The position numbers were made by a program, and so were the translations under genes. A stretch of DNA of 9,402 nucleotides, from the NCBI GenBank assembly GCA_937941745.1, contig CALDGV010000321.1, positions 1 through 9,402 on the forward strand, written 5' to 3'. Position 1 is the first letter of the stretch. Each line of letters opens with the position of its first letter. The notes below the pieces were generated by a model. The model had not been told where the DNA came from and made no database searches. It was given only the letters and a program-made list of their open reading frames with translations. Below, piece after piece: positions 1 to 7,070 of the stretch. The DNA comes from an uncultured Prosthecobacter sp. (GTDB lineage: Bacteria; Verrucomicrobiota; Verrucomicrobiia; Verrucomicrobiales; Verrucomicrobiaceae).

Positions 1-1368
1 TCCACCCTCTCCGACAGCCTCCGCCACCTCGGTTTCGAGGTCAAAAGGTTCAAAACCGGCACCCCCTGCCGCATCAACAGCCGCAGCATAGACTTCTCGA
101 AGTGCGAAGAACAGCCAGGGGATACCCCGCCGCCGCCCTTCAGCTACCTCTCAGGAGTGATCGATAGTGAAGAACTGGCTTGGCAGAATACCTCTCATTT
201 CGGTTACAGAAGCACGACTTCCCTGCCTCGGAGCCCCTTCACCCTAAACAATTGGTCCCCCGAATCGTTCCACGTGGAACAAATCCCCTGCTGGATCACC
301 TACACGAACCCTCAAACGCACGACATCATCCGGGCCAATCTGGACAAATCCCCCATGTATTGTGGGCGGATCGAGGGTGTTGGACCACGCTACTGCCCTT
401 CCATCGAGGACAAGGTCGTCCGTTTTGCCGAGAAGGATCGGCACCAAGTCTTCCTGGAACCGGAGGGGCATCACACCAACGAGTATTACATCAACGGCGT
501 CTCCACTTCCCTGCCCTACGAGGTTCAGCTCGATTTCATCCGCAGCATCACCGGCCTAGAGAAGGCCGAGATCATCCGCCCCGGCTATGCGGTCGAGTAT
601 GATTACTGCCCGCCCACCCAGCTCTACCCGACCTTAGAGACAAAACGTGTCTCCGGCCTCTACTTCGCTGGGCAGATCAATGGCACCTCCGGCTACGAGG
701 AAGCCGCCGGCCAAGGCCTGCTGGCGGGTGCGAATGCGGCCCTGAAAGTGCAAGGCAAAGCACCTTTCATCCTGAGCCGGAGTGAGGCCTATCTCGGCGT
801 TCTGGTCGATGACCTTGTCACCAAAGGCGTCACGGAGCCCTACCGCCTTTTCACCTCGCGCGCCGAATACCGTCTGCTCCTCCGCCAGGACAACTGTGAC
901 CTTCGCCTGACTCCGCGCGCCGCCGAAGTGGGACTTGCCTGCCCTACGCGGACCCGCCTCACTCAGGAAAAGGCCGCGCTCTTGTCGGAGGCCATGACCT
1001 TTATCCAAAGCACCAGCCACGACTCCTCCCGAATCCACGCCTGGATCAAACGCACGGAAAACGACCATACCAAGCTCCCCCAGGAGCTGCGCGGCAAGTT
1101 CCCCGACTCCATCTGGCAGCTCGTGGAAAACGACGTGAAATACGAAGGCTATGTCAATCGGCAGGAAGTGATGCTGGAGAAGACCGCCCGGATGGAAGAG
1201 AAGGAAATCCCTGCCAGCTTCGATTACACCAAGGTTCAGGGACTGAAGAAAGAGGCCTATCTTCGTCTCTCTCAAATCAAACCTGCCACTCTTGGCCAAG
1301 CCACCCGCATTCAAGGCGTCACCCCTGCAGACATTGCCCTGCTCGCGGTAATGCTGAGGAAGAGCTGA
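1..1368 (+). CDS. mnmG: MnmG (GidA), tRNA uridine-5-carboxymethylaminomethyl modification enzyme, 5'-truncated by the window edge
   Basis: With MnmE, MnmG installs the (carboxymethyl)aminomethyl group on C5 of the wobble uridine (U34) of certain tRNAs; it is a cytosolic FAD enzyme. The frame is open from base 1 and gives 455 residues to TGA at 1366-1368. The family is about 620-630 residues, so the N-terminal FAD-binding part lies upstream; the GTG at 157 is internal. Visible family blocks are KTGTPCRI near the start, [10 protein letters not shown] with the catalytic cysteine at codon 394-396 (equivalent to E. coli Cys277), [30 protein letters not shown], the FAD-contacting [20 protein letters not shown], and [20 protein letters not shown]. 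The C-terminal helical domain ends with [20 protein letters not shown], so the 3' end is intact. The segment around FHVEQ, just before the conserved PCWITYTN, contains a parS-like palindrome. The usual partner rsmG does not follow it; a decayed gene begins 8 bp downstream. Confidence 0.97.
   Translation, partial: STLSDSLRHLGFEVKRFKTGTPCRINSRSIDFSKCEEQPGDTPPPPFSYLSGVIDSEELAWQNTSHFGYRSTTSLPRSPFTLNNWSPESFHVEQIPCWITYTNPQTHDIIRANLDKSPMYCGRIEGVGPRYCPSIEDKVVRFAEKDRHQVFLEPEGHHTNEYYINGVSTSLPYEVQLDFIRSITGLEKAEIIRPGYAVEYDYCPPTQLYPTLETKRVSGLYFAGQINGTSGYEEAAGQGLLAGANAALKVQGKAPFILSRSEAYLGVLVDDLVTKGVTEPYRLFTSRAEYRLLLRQDNCDLRLTPRAAEVGLACPTRTRLTQEKAALLSEAMTFIQSTSHDSSRIHAWIKRTENDHTKLPQELRGKFPDSIWQLVENDVKYEGYVNRQEVMLEKTARMEEKEIPASFDYTKVQGLKKEAYLRLSQIKPATLGQATRIQGVTPADIALLAVMLRKS
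266..281. promoter_or_regulatory. Putative parS centromere site (ParB-binding palindrome) inside mnmG
   Basis: The 16-mer CGTTCCACGTGGAACA differs from the well-known parS form TGTTCCACGTGGAACA only at the first base. Its inner 14 bp, GTTCCACGTGGAAC at 267-280, are a perfect palindrome. It is read in the mnmG frame as SFHVEQ. parS sites are bound by ParB (Spo0J), which loads SMC and works with ParA in origin segregation. They cluster near the origin and can lie inside genes, as in B. subtilis spo0J; mnmG is commonly an origin-region gene next to parAB. The match and palindrome are seen directly; function is inferred. No second copy was found in this window, and parA/parB are not present here. 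Confidence 0.65.
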
Positions 1369-1376
1369 TTTGCACC

Positions 1377-2189
1377 ATGGAAACGGATGCTGAAAAACAG
1401 ATCCCAGAGACACTCTTCAAATACTGTGATGAGGGTGCGTTAGCTGGCCTCGACTCTGGGATGATGATGTTTTCGAAGCCACTCGACCTCAATGACCCTT
1501 ATAATTTTTGCCGGACCTTTCCTTTCTGTTCGCGGGCCTAGAACACCAAACGCCTTCGACTAGACCTGGAGTCTTTCGGATACTCTCCTTATGAGAGACC
1601 TCCTGGCTGTTTGCTGACAGACCAGGCACATCACTGGATCCGCAAAGTGTCAGCGGACTGGTTCATTACCTCTCTTTCTGAGGCAGATCACAATGTGCGA
1701 ATGTGGGCCCAATACAGCGGCAATCACGCGGGTCTGAAACTGAGTCTGCGGTTGTCAGAAGAGATGAAAAAGAATGTGATCAAAGTGGACTATGAGCAGT
1801 CCTCGCGACTTGATATCTCAGTGCTCACAAACCAAAATATGAGTGCCGCAAAGAAGGGCGAGCTATTGAAGAGTCTTGCCACGACAAAAGGAAAAGACTG
1901 GGAGCATGAAAAAGAACTTCGTTGGTTCTTTCATCCTCAAATCCACCCCTACCCCCACACGACATTCGACACCAAGCTTCTAAACGGCAAAATGAAAGCC
2001 TTCGTCCCATTGGGTGATGATTGCATTACGCGCGTGACTCTCGGTTACCGAAGCAGCGAGTCACTGCTCACTTCGCTGTTGGAGATTCGCAAGAAGCGGA
2101 AAGCCCGTTGGGAAGTGGCGAAAGCCAAGCTCAGCCTTCACTCCTTTCAGTTTGAAGAAGAACTGATTCAGATACCTAACGAATCATAA
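1377..2189 (+). pseudogene. DUF2971-family protein gene interrupted by an in-frame TAG
   Basis: The ATG at 1377 opens a frame whose first residues carry the DUF2971 N-terminal pattern: LFKYCDEGALAGL, then MMMFSKPLDLNDPYNF, matching the family's 'KYr..l..l....lwfs.p..fNDPf' signature. TAG at 1539-1541 stops it after 54 codons. The same frame is then open to TAA at 2187-2189 and holds the rest of the family signature: FITSLSEADHNVRMWAQYSG followed by NHAGLKL, then WEHEKELRWFF and a late LGYRSS. A whole gene would be 270 codons plus stop, a normal size for the family. Residues between about 1509 and 1610 fit the family poorly, and the +2 frame reads LPDLSFLFAG after the T-run at 1505-1509, so compensating indels may also be present. 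TTG 1611 or GTG 1647 could start a truncated protein, but neither has a convincing ribosome site. The molecular function of DUF2971 is not established. Its base composition is more AT-rich than its neighbours', which suggests acquisition. Confidence 0.75.
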
Positions 2190-2207
2190 AAGAAGCCCAG
2201 ACTATTA

Positions 2208-2584
2208 TTGTTCTTTAGAACACTTCATGAGCTTTACAGGGACAAGCTGCGCCAGATTCTAATAACCATAGTCCTGCTTCTACCCTGCTTGGCCTCTGAC
2301 AGCTCAATTATAAACCCACTAGAATTCTCAGAGAAAACTGTGGGTAAAGTGCGGATAAGTGGTAGCAGGATTGAGAAGAGATCGTGAAAGTGAGACTTGT
2401 TGATGGCTACTCACAGTTTGTGCCCAACTTTATGGGCAGCTTTTAGAGCTGTGGAACGCTTGAACTGACAGGCTGGAACGCACTTCTTGTAGTTATCCCC
2501 AGCCTATATGACTGAGAAGATTCAAGGCTCTATCTCATCTCCAATCATAAGAGCTGGGAAGAAGTGGAACATCTCATCCATTGA
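2208..2584 (+). pseudogene. Decayed gene for a small, probably exported protein (unrecognised family)
   Basis: No intact gene is present, but coding-like peptide runs across frames. From TTG 2208 the frame reads a basic stretch (YRDKLRQ), a hydrophobic core (ILITIVLLLPCLA) and SDSSIINPLEFSEKTVGKVR, to TGA 2385-2387; this resembles a signal peptide followed by a mature start. One frame over, from about 2375, it continues EEIVKVRLVDGYSQFVPNFM to TAG 2444-2446. In that same frame follow GTLELTGWNALLVVIPSLYD to TGA 2513-2515, and EDSRLYLISNHKSWEEVEHL to TGA 2582-2584. Joined, this is about 125 residues with one frame change and two internal stops. I do not recognise the family. Its composition matches the DUF2971 gene upstream, which is also broken, so both probably arrived together. 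It may instead be non-coding sequence that looks coding by chance. The following stretch, 2585-2670 up to the tRNA, shows nothing recognisable. Confidence 0.4.
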
Positions 2585-2670
2585 TGCTGCTCAACCTAGC
2601 GAGGAGATACTGCTCCTAGATCGTGAGCACTCCGGAAGAGTCTTTCTGAGTCCTCGACAGGGAAAGAAAG

Positions 2671-2743
2671 CGCACCCGGCAGGGATCGAACCTGCGACCA
2701 GAGGATTAGAAATCCACTGCTCTATCCACTGAGCTACGGGTGC
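2671..2743 (-). tRNA. tRNA-Arg (anticodon UCU)
   Basis: Read on the minus strand, this 73-nt sequence folds as a cloverleaf. The 7-bp acceptor stem is GCACCCG/CGGGTGC, the D arm is GCTC...GAGC, the anticodon loop is TTTCTAA, and the T arm is GCAGG TTCGATC CCTGC. The anticodon UCU (2708-2710 on the plus strand reads AGA) decodes AGA and AGG. Discriminator base 73 is G (complement of C2671), as in E. coli tRNA-Arg(UCU). The 3' CCA is not encoded. The anticodon stem GTGGA/TCCTC has one U-U mismatch at the second pair (positions 28-42). The 3' end faces the AT-rich, degraded region at 1377-2584. Confidence 0.95.
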
Positions 2744-2824
2744 CTGGAAGGAAGCTCTGAGGCTCGCTGAAAACAGCGTCTCTTCAAGATGCAAATTGGC
2801 CTGTTGCGGGGCTTTCCAGGCATG

Positions 2825-2852
2825 AAAAAGGCGGCCCCTGATAGGAGCCGCC
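2825..2852 (-). terminator. Rho-independent terminator of the Gfo/Idh/MocA gene
   Basis: On the minus strand, GGCGGC and GCCGCC form a 6-bp GC stem (2830-2835 with 2847-2852). It extends past one mismatch by a 3-bp CCT/AGG helix with a GAT/ATC loop, and is followed by TTTTT (2825-2829). It lies about 55 bp past the stop codon of the oxidoreductase and upstream of the tRNA gene on the same strand, so it separates the two transcripts. Confidence 0.85.
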
Positions 2853-2907
2853 AAAGTTTAGCAGGGAGTGTCTCAGAGCAGCGTTGATGCTCCTCTGGAC
2901 GAGCTGA

Positions 2908-4257
2908 TCAGACCTTCCAATCGCCGCGATAGCTGCGGGTGAGCCACTTCTCGTCGCCACCGGAGACGATTTTGTGTTCCGTAGGATTCCATTTCACATT
3001 GGCTCCATACCAGTAGCCAAAGTTCATGAGATGGCAGGCGATGGCGCTGCTGGCACCTACGCCGGCATGGCAGATGGGCTGCTGACGGCTTTTGACGCAG
3101 CCGATGAAGTCCGCGATCTGGTCCTTGCTGACGTAGAGCTTGGTTTTGGCGTTCGCGAGGAATTCACGCTCAGCAAGCGCCACCTCGCGGTCCACGGAGG
3201 TGCCTTTGCTGGTTTCCTTGTCACGGAAGGCAAACTTGTCCTTGCCGCCGAGAGTGAGGGCGAATTTTCCGCGGCCGACGTTCACTTCACCTTCGGTGCC
3301 GTGGAAAGTGCAGCCCATGCTGCCATCGGCATGGGTGAGGACCACGCCATTGGCATAAACGAGCTGGCCGCCGCGCTTGGCGGTTTCGTGATTGGCTGGA
3401 GCACGTACTTCTACCGGTCCGTTCTCATCCATGCCAAGGCCCCACTGGGCGATGTCGATGTGATGGGCGCCCCAGTCAGTGACCATGCCGCCGCCAAACT
3501 CACGGGTCTTGCGCCAGTTAGGGAAGACCTTGCTCTCGCCGATCGGGCAGAGCTCATGGTTGAAAGGCACCAGGGGAGCCGGACCACACCACATGTCCCA
3601 GTCGAGACCTTCAGGCTTGGGTTCTTCAGGATAAGCGTTCGGCCAGGCTGGGTCACCAAAGGAGACCGTGATGGTCTTCACATCGCCAATGACACCGTTG
3701 CGGACGAGCTCGCAGGCAACACGAAACTCCTTGCTGGAACGCTGCATGGAGCCGGTCTGGAGCACTCGATTGTACTTCTTCGCAGTTTCGACGACGGAGA
3801 CAGCCTCATGGATGTTGTGCGTCAGCGGCTTCTCACAATAGACATCCTTGCCATGGCTGAGGGCGCTGTTGGTGATGATGGCATGCCAGTGGTCGGGCGT
3901 GGCAATGCAGACTGCGTCGATGTCGTCCCGCTCGGTGATTTCGCGGAAATCATTCACAGAGGCACAAGGCTTGCCATTGCCGCCTCCGTTTTTGGCATAG
4001 TGGTCATCGACCTTCTTTTTGAAGAGGTCGCGACGCATGGCATAGACGTCGCAGACAGCGACCACTTCGACTTCGGGATACTGAAGGAAACGGCTCAGTA
4101 GTCCGCCCATCTGCTTGCCCATGCCGATGAATCCCATCCGGATCTTGCCGTTGGGAGAGGCATCTGCGGACCAGATGCGGCCTGGAAGGATGAAAGGAGC
4201 GGCCACAGCGCCAGCGGCGGTGGTCAGAAAGGAACGACGGGTATTGGAATGAGTCAT
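2908..4257 (-). CDS. Tat-exported Gfo/Idh/MocA-family NAD(P)-dependent oxidoreductase
   Basis: This is a 449-residue protein of the Gfo/Idh/MocA dehydrogenase family, which acts mostly on sugars and polyols with tightly bound NAD(P). Residues 1-33 are a twin-arginine signal: RRSFL at 7-11, then TTAAGAVAAPFILPG, suggesting folded export with its cofactor. The Rossmann glycine motif is GFIGMGKQMG (42-51), with an acidic residue at the end of the second strand (CDV, Asp70). TPDHWHA at about 120-126 and EKPL at 142-145 are the family's signature; Lys143 is the usual catalytic-site lysine. DWGAHHIDIAQW matches the conserved histidine helix of the C-terminal domain. I chose ATG 4257 because it places the Tat motif at the N-terminus; the frame stays open to an ATG at 4347, which would add 30 residues before the twin arginines. 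No Shine-Dalgarno is visible. An inverted repeat lies just before the start, and a terminator follows the stop. Many such paralogues occur in Verrucomicrobiota and Planctomycetota; the substrate cannot be told from the sequence. Confidence 0.93.
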   Translation of the reverse strand: MTHSNTRRSFLTTAAGAVAAPFILPGRIWSADASPNGKIRMGFIGMGKQMGGLLSRFLQYPEVEVVAVCDVYAMRRDLFKKKVDDHYAKNGGGNGKPCASVNDFREITERDDIDAVCIATPDHWHAIITNSALSHGKDVYCEKPLTHNIHEAVSVVETAKKYNRVLQTGSMQRSSKEFRVACELVRNGVIGDVKTITVSFGDPAWPNAYPEEPKPEGLDWDMWCGPAPLVPFNHELCPIGESKVFPNWRKTREFGGGMVTDWGAHHIDIAQWGLGMDENGPVEVRAPANHETAKRGGQLVYANGVVLTHADGSMGCTFHGTEGEVNVGRGKFALTLGGKDKFAFRDKETSKGTSVDREVALAEREFLANAKTKLYVSKDQIADFIGCVKSRQQPICHAGVGASSAIACHLMNFGYWYGANVKWNPTEHKIVSGGDEKWLTRSYRGDWKV

Positions 4258-4258
4258 G

Positions 4259-4275
4259 GTTTTTGAATCAAAAAC
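4259..4275 (-). promoter_or_regulatory. Inverted repeat abutting the start codon of the Gfo/Idh/MocA gene
   Basis: On the minus strand GTTTTTG-ATT-CAAAAAC is a perfect 7-bp inverted repeat with a 3-nt spacer. It ends one base before the ATG context (CC-ATG at 4257) and occupies the place where a ribosome binding site would sit. It could be an operator or a weak mRNA hairpin controlling initiation; it also supports the absence of a Shine-Dalgarno. The remaining divergent spacer to oppB at 4434 shows no promoter I can name with confidence. Confidence 0.35.
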
Positions 4276-4433
4276 AGGCACATCCATACGCAACCGCAGC
4301 AGCGATCCTGCATCGAGTTGATGAAAAGCTGTGATCTTCTGGAGCAACCTGCTGGCGTGCCGATGGCGAGGCGCAAAAACCTTTATTGATCAGCTTTCAG
4401 TGACATCCATACATCCCTCACCTTTCACCCCGA

Positions 4434-5354
4434 ATGCTGTCCTTTCTCCTGCGCCGACTCCTGAGCAGCATTCTTGTGCTGTTCTTTGCGGTGTCACTGA
4501 CCTTTCTGCTGACGCGCCTCCTGCCAGGCGGCCCCTTTGACCGGGAGAAAGGCGGCGCGGCAAAGGTGCAGGAAGCCTTGCAGGAGAAGTACAAGCTCAA
4601 CGGCACCCTCTGGCAGCAGTATGCTTCCTATCTGGCCGACCTCGCTCGCCTGGATCTGCGAGTTTCGACCAAGTATCGGGATTGGTCTGTGACGGAGATT
4701 CTGGGGCAGAAGATGCCCGCCTCCCTCAAGCTGGGTGGCATTGCGTTTGTCATTGCCAGCGTCCTGGGTGTTCTGCTTGGAGCCGTCGCCGCCCTGCGCC
4801 GCGACACGGCAGTAGACTGGCTTGCGATGCTTGCCGCCCTGGTGGCCATCTCGATTCCTTCGTTCATCACAGGACCATTCCTGATCGCGGTGTTTGCCTT
4901 GTGGTTAGGCTGGCTGCCTGTTGGAGGGTGGGGTGATGTCTCGCATCTCGTGCTGCCTGCCCTTTGCCTGTCGTTTCCATACATCGCCTATGTGGCGCGA
5001 TTGATGCGCAACAGCCTGCTGGACGTCTTGAAGAGTGATTTTCTGCGCACGGCCAAGGCAAAGGGGCTGACGGAGGCCCAGGCTCTGGGGCGTCATGCAC
5101 TCAAGGTGGCGATTTTGCCGGTAGTCACCTACCTCGGCCCCCTGGCGGCGCATCTGCTGACAGGTTCCATGGTGGTGGAAACGGTCTTCAACATCTCCGG
5201 CGCCGGGAGCATCTTCGTGAATTCGATCCAGAACCGGGATGTCTTCCCGCTGTGCGGTGCGGTGATCGTGTACTGCACGCTGCTCGTCGTGTTCAACCTC
5301 GTCGTGGACCTGCTTTACAGCGTCCTCGACAAACGAATCCGCCTCCATGCCTGA
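4434..5354 (+). CDS. oppB: OppB-type ABC transporter permease (peptide/nickel transport family)
   Basis: This 306-residue inner-membrane protein is one half of the channel of a peptide-type (Dpp/Opp) ABC importer. The first helix is LLRRLLSSILVLFFAVSLTF, followed by PGGPFD, the usual OppB N-terminus. A loop with KYRDWSVTEILGQKMPASL matches the family's 'DLG.S.kYr...V..il' segment. Further hydrophobic helices lie at about residues 98-120, 130-162, 165-190, 228-255 and 275-300. The EAA-type coupling loop that contacts the ATPase is DFLRTAKAKGLTEAQALG (202-219). GSMVVETVFNISGAG is the conserved block before the last helices. ATG 4434 gives the correct N-terminus; no Shine-Dalgarno precedes it. 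It overlaps the next gene by 8 bp, so the two are translationally coupled. No binding-protein gene precedes it: the divergent neighbour is the oxidoreductase. Confidence 0.93.
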   Translation: MLSFLLRRLLSSILVLFFAVSLTFLLTRLLPGGPFDREKGGAAKVQEALQEKYKLNGTLWQQYASYLADLARLDLRVSTKYRDWSVTEILGQKMPASLKLGGIAFVIASVLGVLLGAVAALRRDTAVDWLAMLAALVAISIPSFITGPFLIAVFALWLGWLPVGGWGDVSHLVLPALCLSFPYIAYVARLMRNSLLDVLKSDFLRTAKAKGLTEAQALGRHALKVAILPVVTYLGPLAAHLLTGSMVVETVFNISGAGSIFVNSIQNRDVFPLCGAVIVYCTLLVVFNLVVDLLYSVLDKRIRLHA

Positions 5355-6336
5355 AGCGACGAACCAGGCCCCTGCCCTGCACCGGCCCGATGGCTGGGAG
5401 ATCGTGCGGCGGAACCGGCCGGCAATGCTTTCGCTGGTCTTTCTTGCAGGCATGGTTGTGCTGGCCTTCACGGTGCCATTCTTTCTTCCCGAGGCTTTGA
5501 AGACAACCAGCCAGGGCGTGTTCCTGCCTCCGCTTTCCGCCGGGGCTGAAGCTCCGGTGATGCATCTTTGTGGCACCGACAAAAACGGCCAGGACCTTTT
5601 CTACCGGCTCCTGACAGGAGCACAGGTTTCGTTAGGCGTAGGAATTGTGGGGGCGGCCATCTCCCTGGTGATCGGCACCTTGTATGGAATGATCAGCGGC
5701 TTCATGGGCGGCCGGGTGGATGCCCTGATGATGCGTGCGGTGGATCTCCTCTATGCCGTGCCGCGCATTCTCTTCATCATGATCTTCATCGCCGCCTTCG
5801 ACGGCTTTTTCAAAGACTGGCTCGATGCGCTGCGCCTGGCCTCCCAGAAATCCGGCTGGGTTTCGGTGGAGAGTGCGACACGACATCTGATGCCCTATTC
5901 CAAGATTGTGGTCATGATCCTGAGCCTGGGCCTGGTGGAGTGGCTCACGATGGCGCGGATTGTGCGGGGCCAGGTGCTCGTGCTGCGCGAGCTGACCTTT
6001 GTCACCGCTTCAAGGGCCATGGGCCAGAGTGGCTGGCAAATCCTGCGCAGGCACCTTCTGCCAAACCTTAGCACCATCATTCTCACCTATCTCACGCTGA
6101 CCATCCCTGCCGTGATCCTGGATGAGTCCTTCCTGAGCTTCCTGGGGCTGGGGATTGAGGATCCTGCTGCCAGCTGGGGCAGTTTACTGAAGGATGGTGC
6201 GCAGGTCATCAACCCCGTGGAAAGCAAGTGGTGGCTCCTCGCCTTCCCGGCCCTGCTCATGTCCATCAGCCTTTTGGCGCTGAACTTTCTCGGAGACGGC
6301 CTGCGGGATGCCTTTGACCCGAAGAGCAGTGATTGA
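5347..6336 (+). CDS. oppC: OppC-type ABC transporter permease (peptide/nickel transport family)
   Basis: This 329-residue inner-membrane permease is the partner of the preceding OppB-type protein; its ATG lies inside that gene's last codons. It has the OppC layout: a cytoplasmic N-terminus with ALHRPDGWEIVRRNRPAM, a first helix around residues 26-46, then a periplasmic part with HLCGTDKNGQDLFYRLLTGA, matching the family's 'GTD..GrDv.sRll.Ga'. Helices follow, with the EAA coupling loop FVTASRAMGQSGWQILRRHL at 218-237. The C-terminal signature is LDESFLSFLGLGIEDPAASW, and the end is LNFLGDGLRDAFDP. Residues about 157-190 (FKDWLDALRLASQKSGWVSV onward) form a polar insert between helices that many OppC proteins lack. 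No oppD/oppF ATPase gene follows: a convergent sigma-factor gene ends 14 bp beyond the stop. Confidence 0.93.
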   Translation: MPEATNQAPALHRPDGWEIVRRNRPAMLSLVFLAGMVVLAFTVPFFLPEALKTTSQGVFLPPLSAGAEAPVMHLCGTDKNGQDLFYRLLTGAQVSLGVGIVGAAISLVIGTLYGMISGFMGGRVDALMMRAVDLLYAVPRILFIMIFIAAFDGFFKDWLDALRLASQKSGWVSVESATRHLMPYSKIVVMILSLGLVEWLTMARIVRGQVLVLRELTFVTASRAMGQSGWQILRRHLLPNLSTIILTYLTLTIPAVILDESFLSFLGLGIEDPAASWGSLLKDGAQVINPVESKWWLLAFPALLMSISLLALNFLGDGLRDAFDPKSSD

Positions 6337-6350
6337 AGACGCCATGAAGG

Positions 6351-7070
6351 CTAAATCAGCAGATCCCAGAGATGCCTGACCTCCTCCTCGGGGATCATCG
6401 GGTCGAGCGTCTCAGCCGCGATGTCACCAAAGAGGCCGCGGGCCTTTTCCGAAAGGTTCGCCAGCCTGACCCGGAGCGCGTTGATGGTGATGCCGAAGCC
6501 ACGCGCCACCTCGGCTTGGGAAGGGCCGGACTTGGGCCAGCCATGCAGAAGATGCGGCCGCAGCACGGCATAGAGTTCCGGGCGCTTCTGCACCTTGGGA
6601 TCTGCATCGAGCCTAGCCAGGGTCTGCTCCCACAAACCTGCCGCCAGTGCCAGATCGCAGGCCACGCCTGCATCCAGCCCACGTTGCTGACGACTGAACT
6701 CAAGCTCGGCGATGGCAAACTGCCAGTCCACATGCACGGCGCTGCCACCCCGCTTGTGCGTGGAGCGCTGTGCCCGGCGGTTGTTCAGGCGGTTGTTGAA
6801 GCTGCGGATCATCCAGCCGCGGAGCCGTCCTTTTTCCTTTTGCAGGGTGGCCAGCGCGTTTTGCCCGAGCACTTGGAAGAAAAAGTCCTGCACGGCGTCC
6901 TCAGCATCATGAGGGTCGAGCCCTGAAGCTCGGGCGTAATGGTAAAGAGCGCGTCGATAAGCCGTGCAGAGGCGCTCCAGAGCGATGTCTGAACCCCGCT
7001 GATCCTTCGATTGGATCAGATGCACCAGCGTCCAGCTGGTGGTGGGAAAGAAGCTGACGGGGGGCTCCAC
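6351..7070 (-). CDS. ECF-like RNA polymerase sigma factor
   Basis: This 239-residue protein resembles the sigma-70-type ECF factors common in Verrucomicrobiota and Planctomycetota. These direct RNA polymerase to a regulon, usually in response to envelope signals. It begins with FFPTTSWTLVHLIQ, a typical start for this group. Region 2 lies at about residues 31-68 (LERLCTAYRRALYHYARASG, then DAEDAVQDFFFQVL, compare 'AEDlvQeff..l'), followed by LRGWMIRSFNNRLNNRRAQR at 2.3-2.4. A longer-than-usual linker follows. Region 4 carries the helix-turn-helix SQAEVARGFGITINALRVRL. The start is GTG 7070; the frame is closed by TAA at about 7122-7124 with no ATG between, and no Shine-Dalgarno is seen. There is no obvious anti-sigma gene beside it; the divergent neighbour is a membrane Ser/Thr kinase. 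The extended linker and C-terminus make the exact ECF group uncertain. Confidence 0.88.
   Translation of the reverse strand: MEPPVSFFPTTSWTLVHLIQSKDQRGSDIALERLCTAYRRALYHYARASGLDPHDAEDAVQDFFFQVLGQNALATLQKEKGRLRGWMIRSFNNRLNNRRAQRSTHKRGGSAVHVDWQFAIAELEFSRQQRGLDAGVACDLALAAGLWEQTLARLDADPKVQKRPELYAVLRPHLLHGWPKSGPSQAEVARGFGITINALRVRLANLSEKARGLFGDIAAETLDPMIPEEEVRHLWDLLI

Noticed and set aside
634..1413. Minus-strand open frame of 259 codons over mnmG
   Set aside because: It is antisense to strongly conserved mnmG codons, with no recognisable motif.
2210..2221. GTTC-TTTA-GAAC inverted repeat after the DUF2971 gene
   Set aside because: The stem is only 4 bp, AT-rich and has no T-run, so it is not credible as a terminator.
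2508..2732. Plus-strand open frame starting at ATG 2508
   Set aside because: It runs through most of the tRNA-Arg gene on the opposite strand, and the coding-like signal here is in another frame.
2974..4101. Long plus-strand open frame (375 codons) opposite the oxidoreductase
   Set aside because: It lies wholly antisense to a clear Gfo/Idh/MocA gene and its translation shows no family motif; it is a GC-driven shadow.
4905..5582. Minus-strand open frame of 225 codons over the two permease genes
   Set aside because: It is antisense to both transporter genes and has low-complexity, His/Arg-rich content typical of shadow frames.
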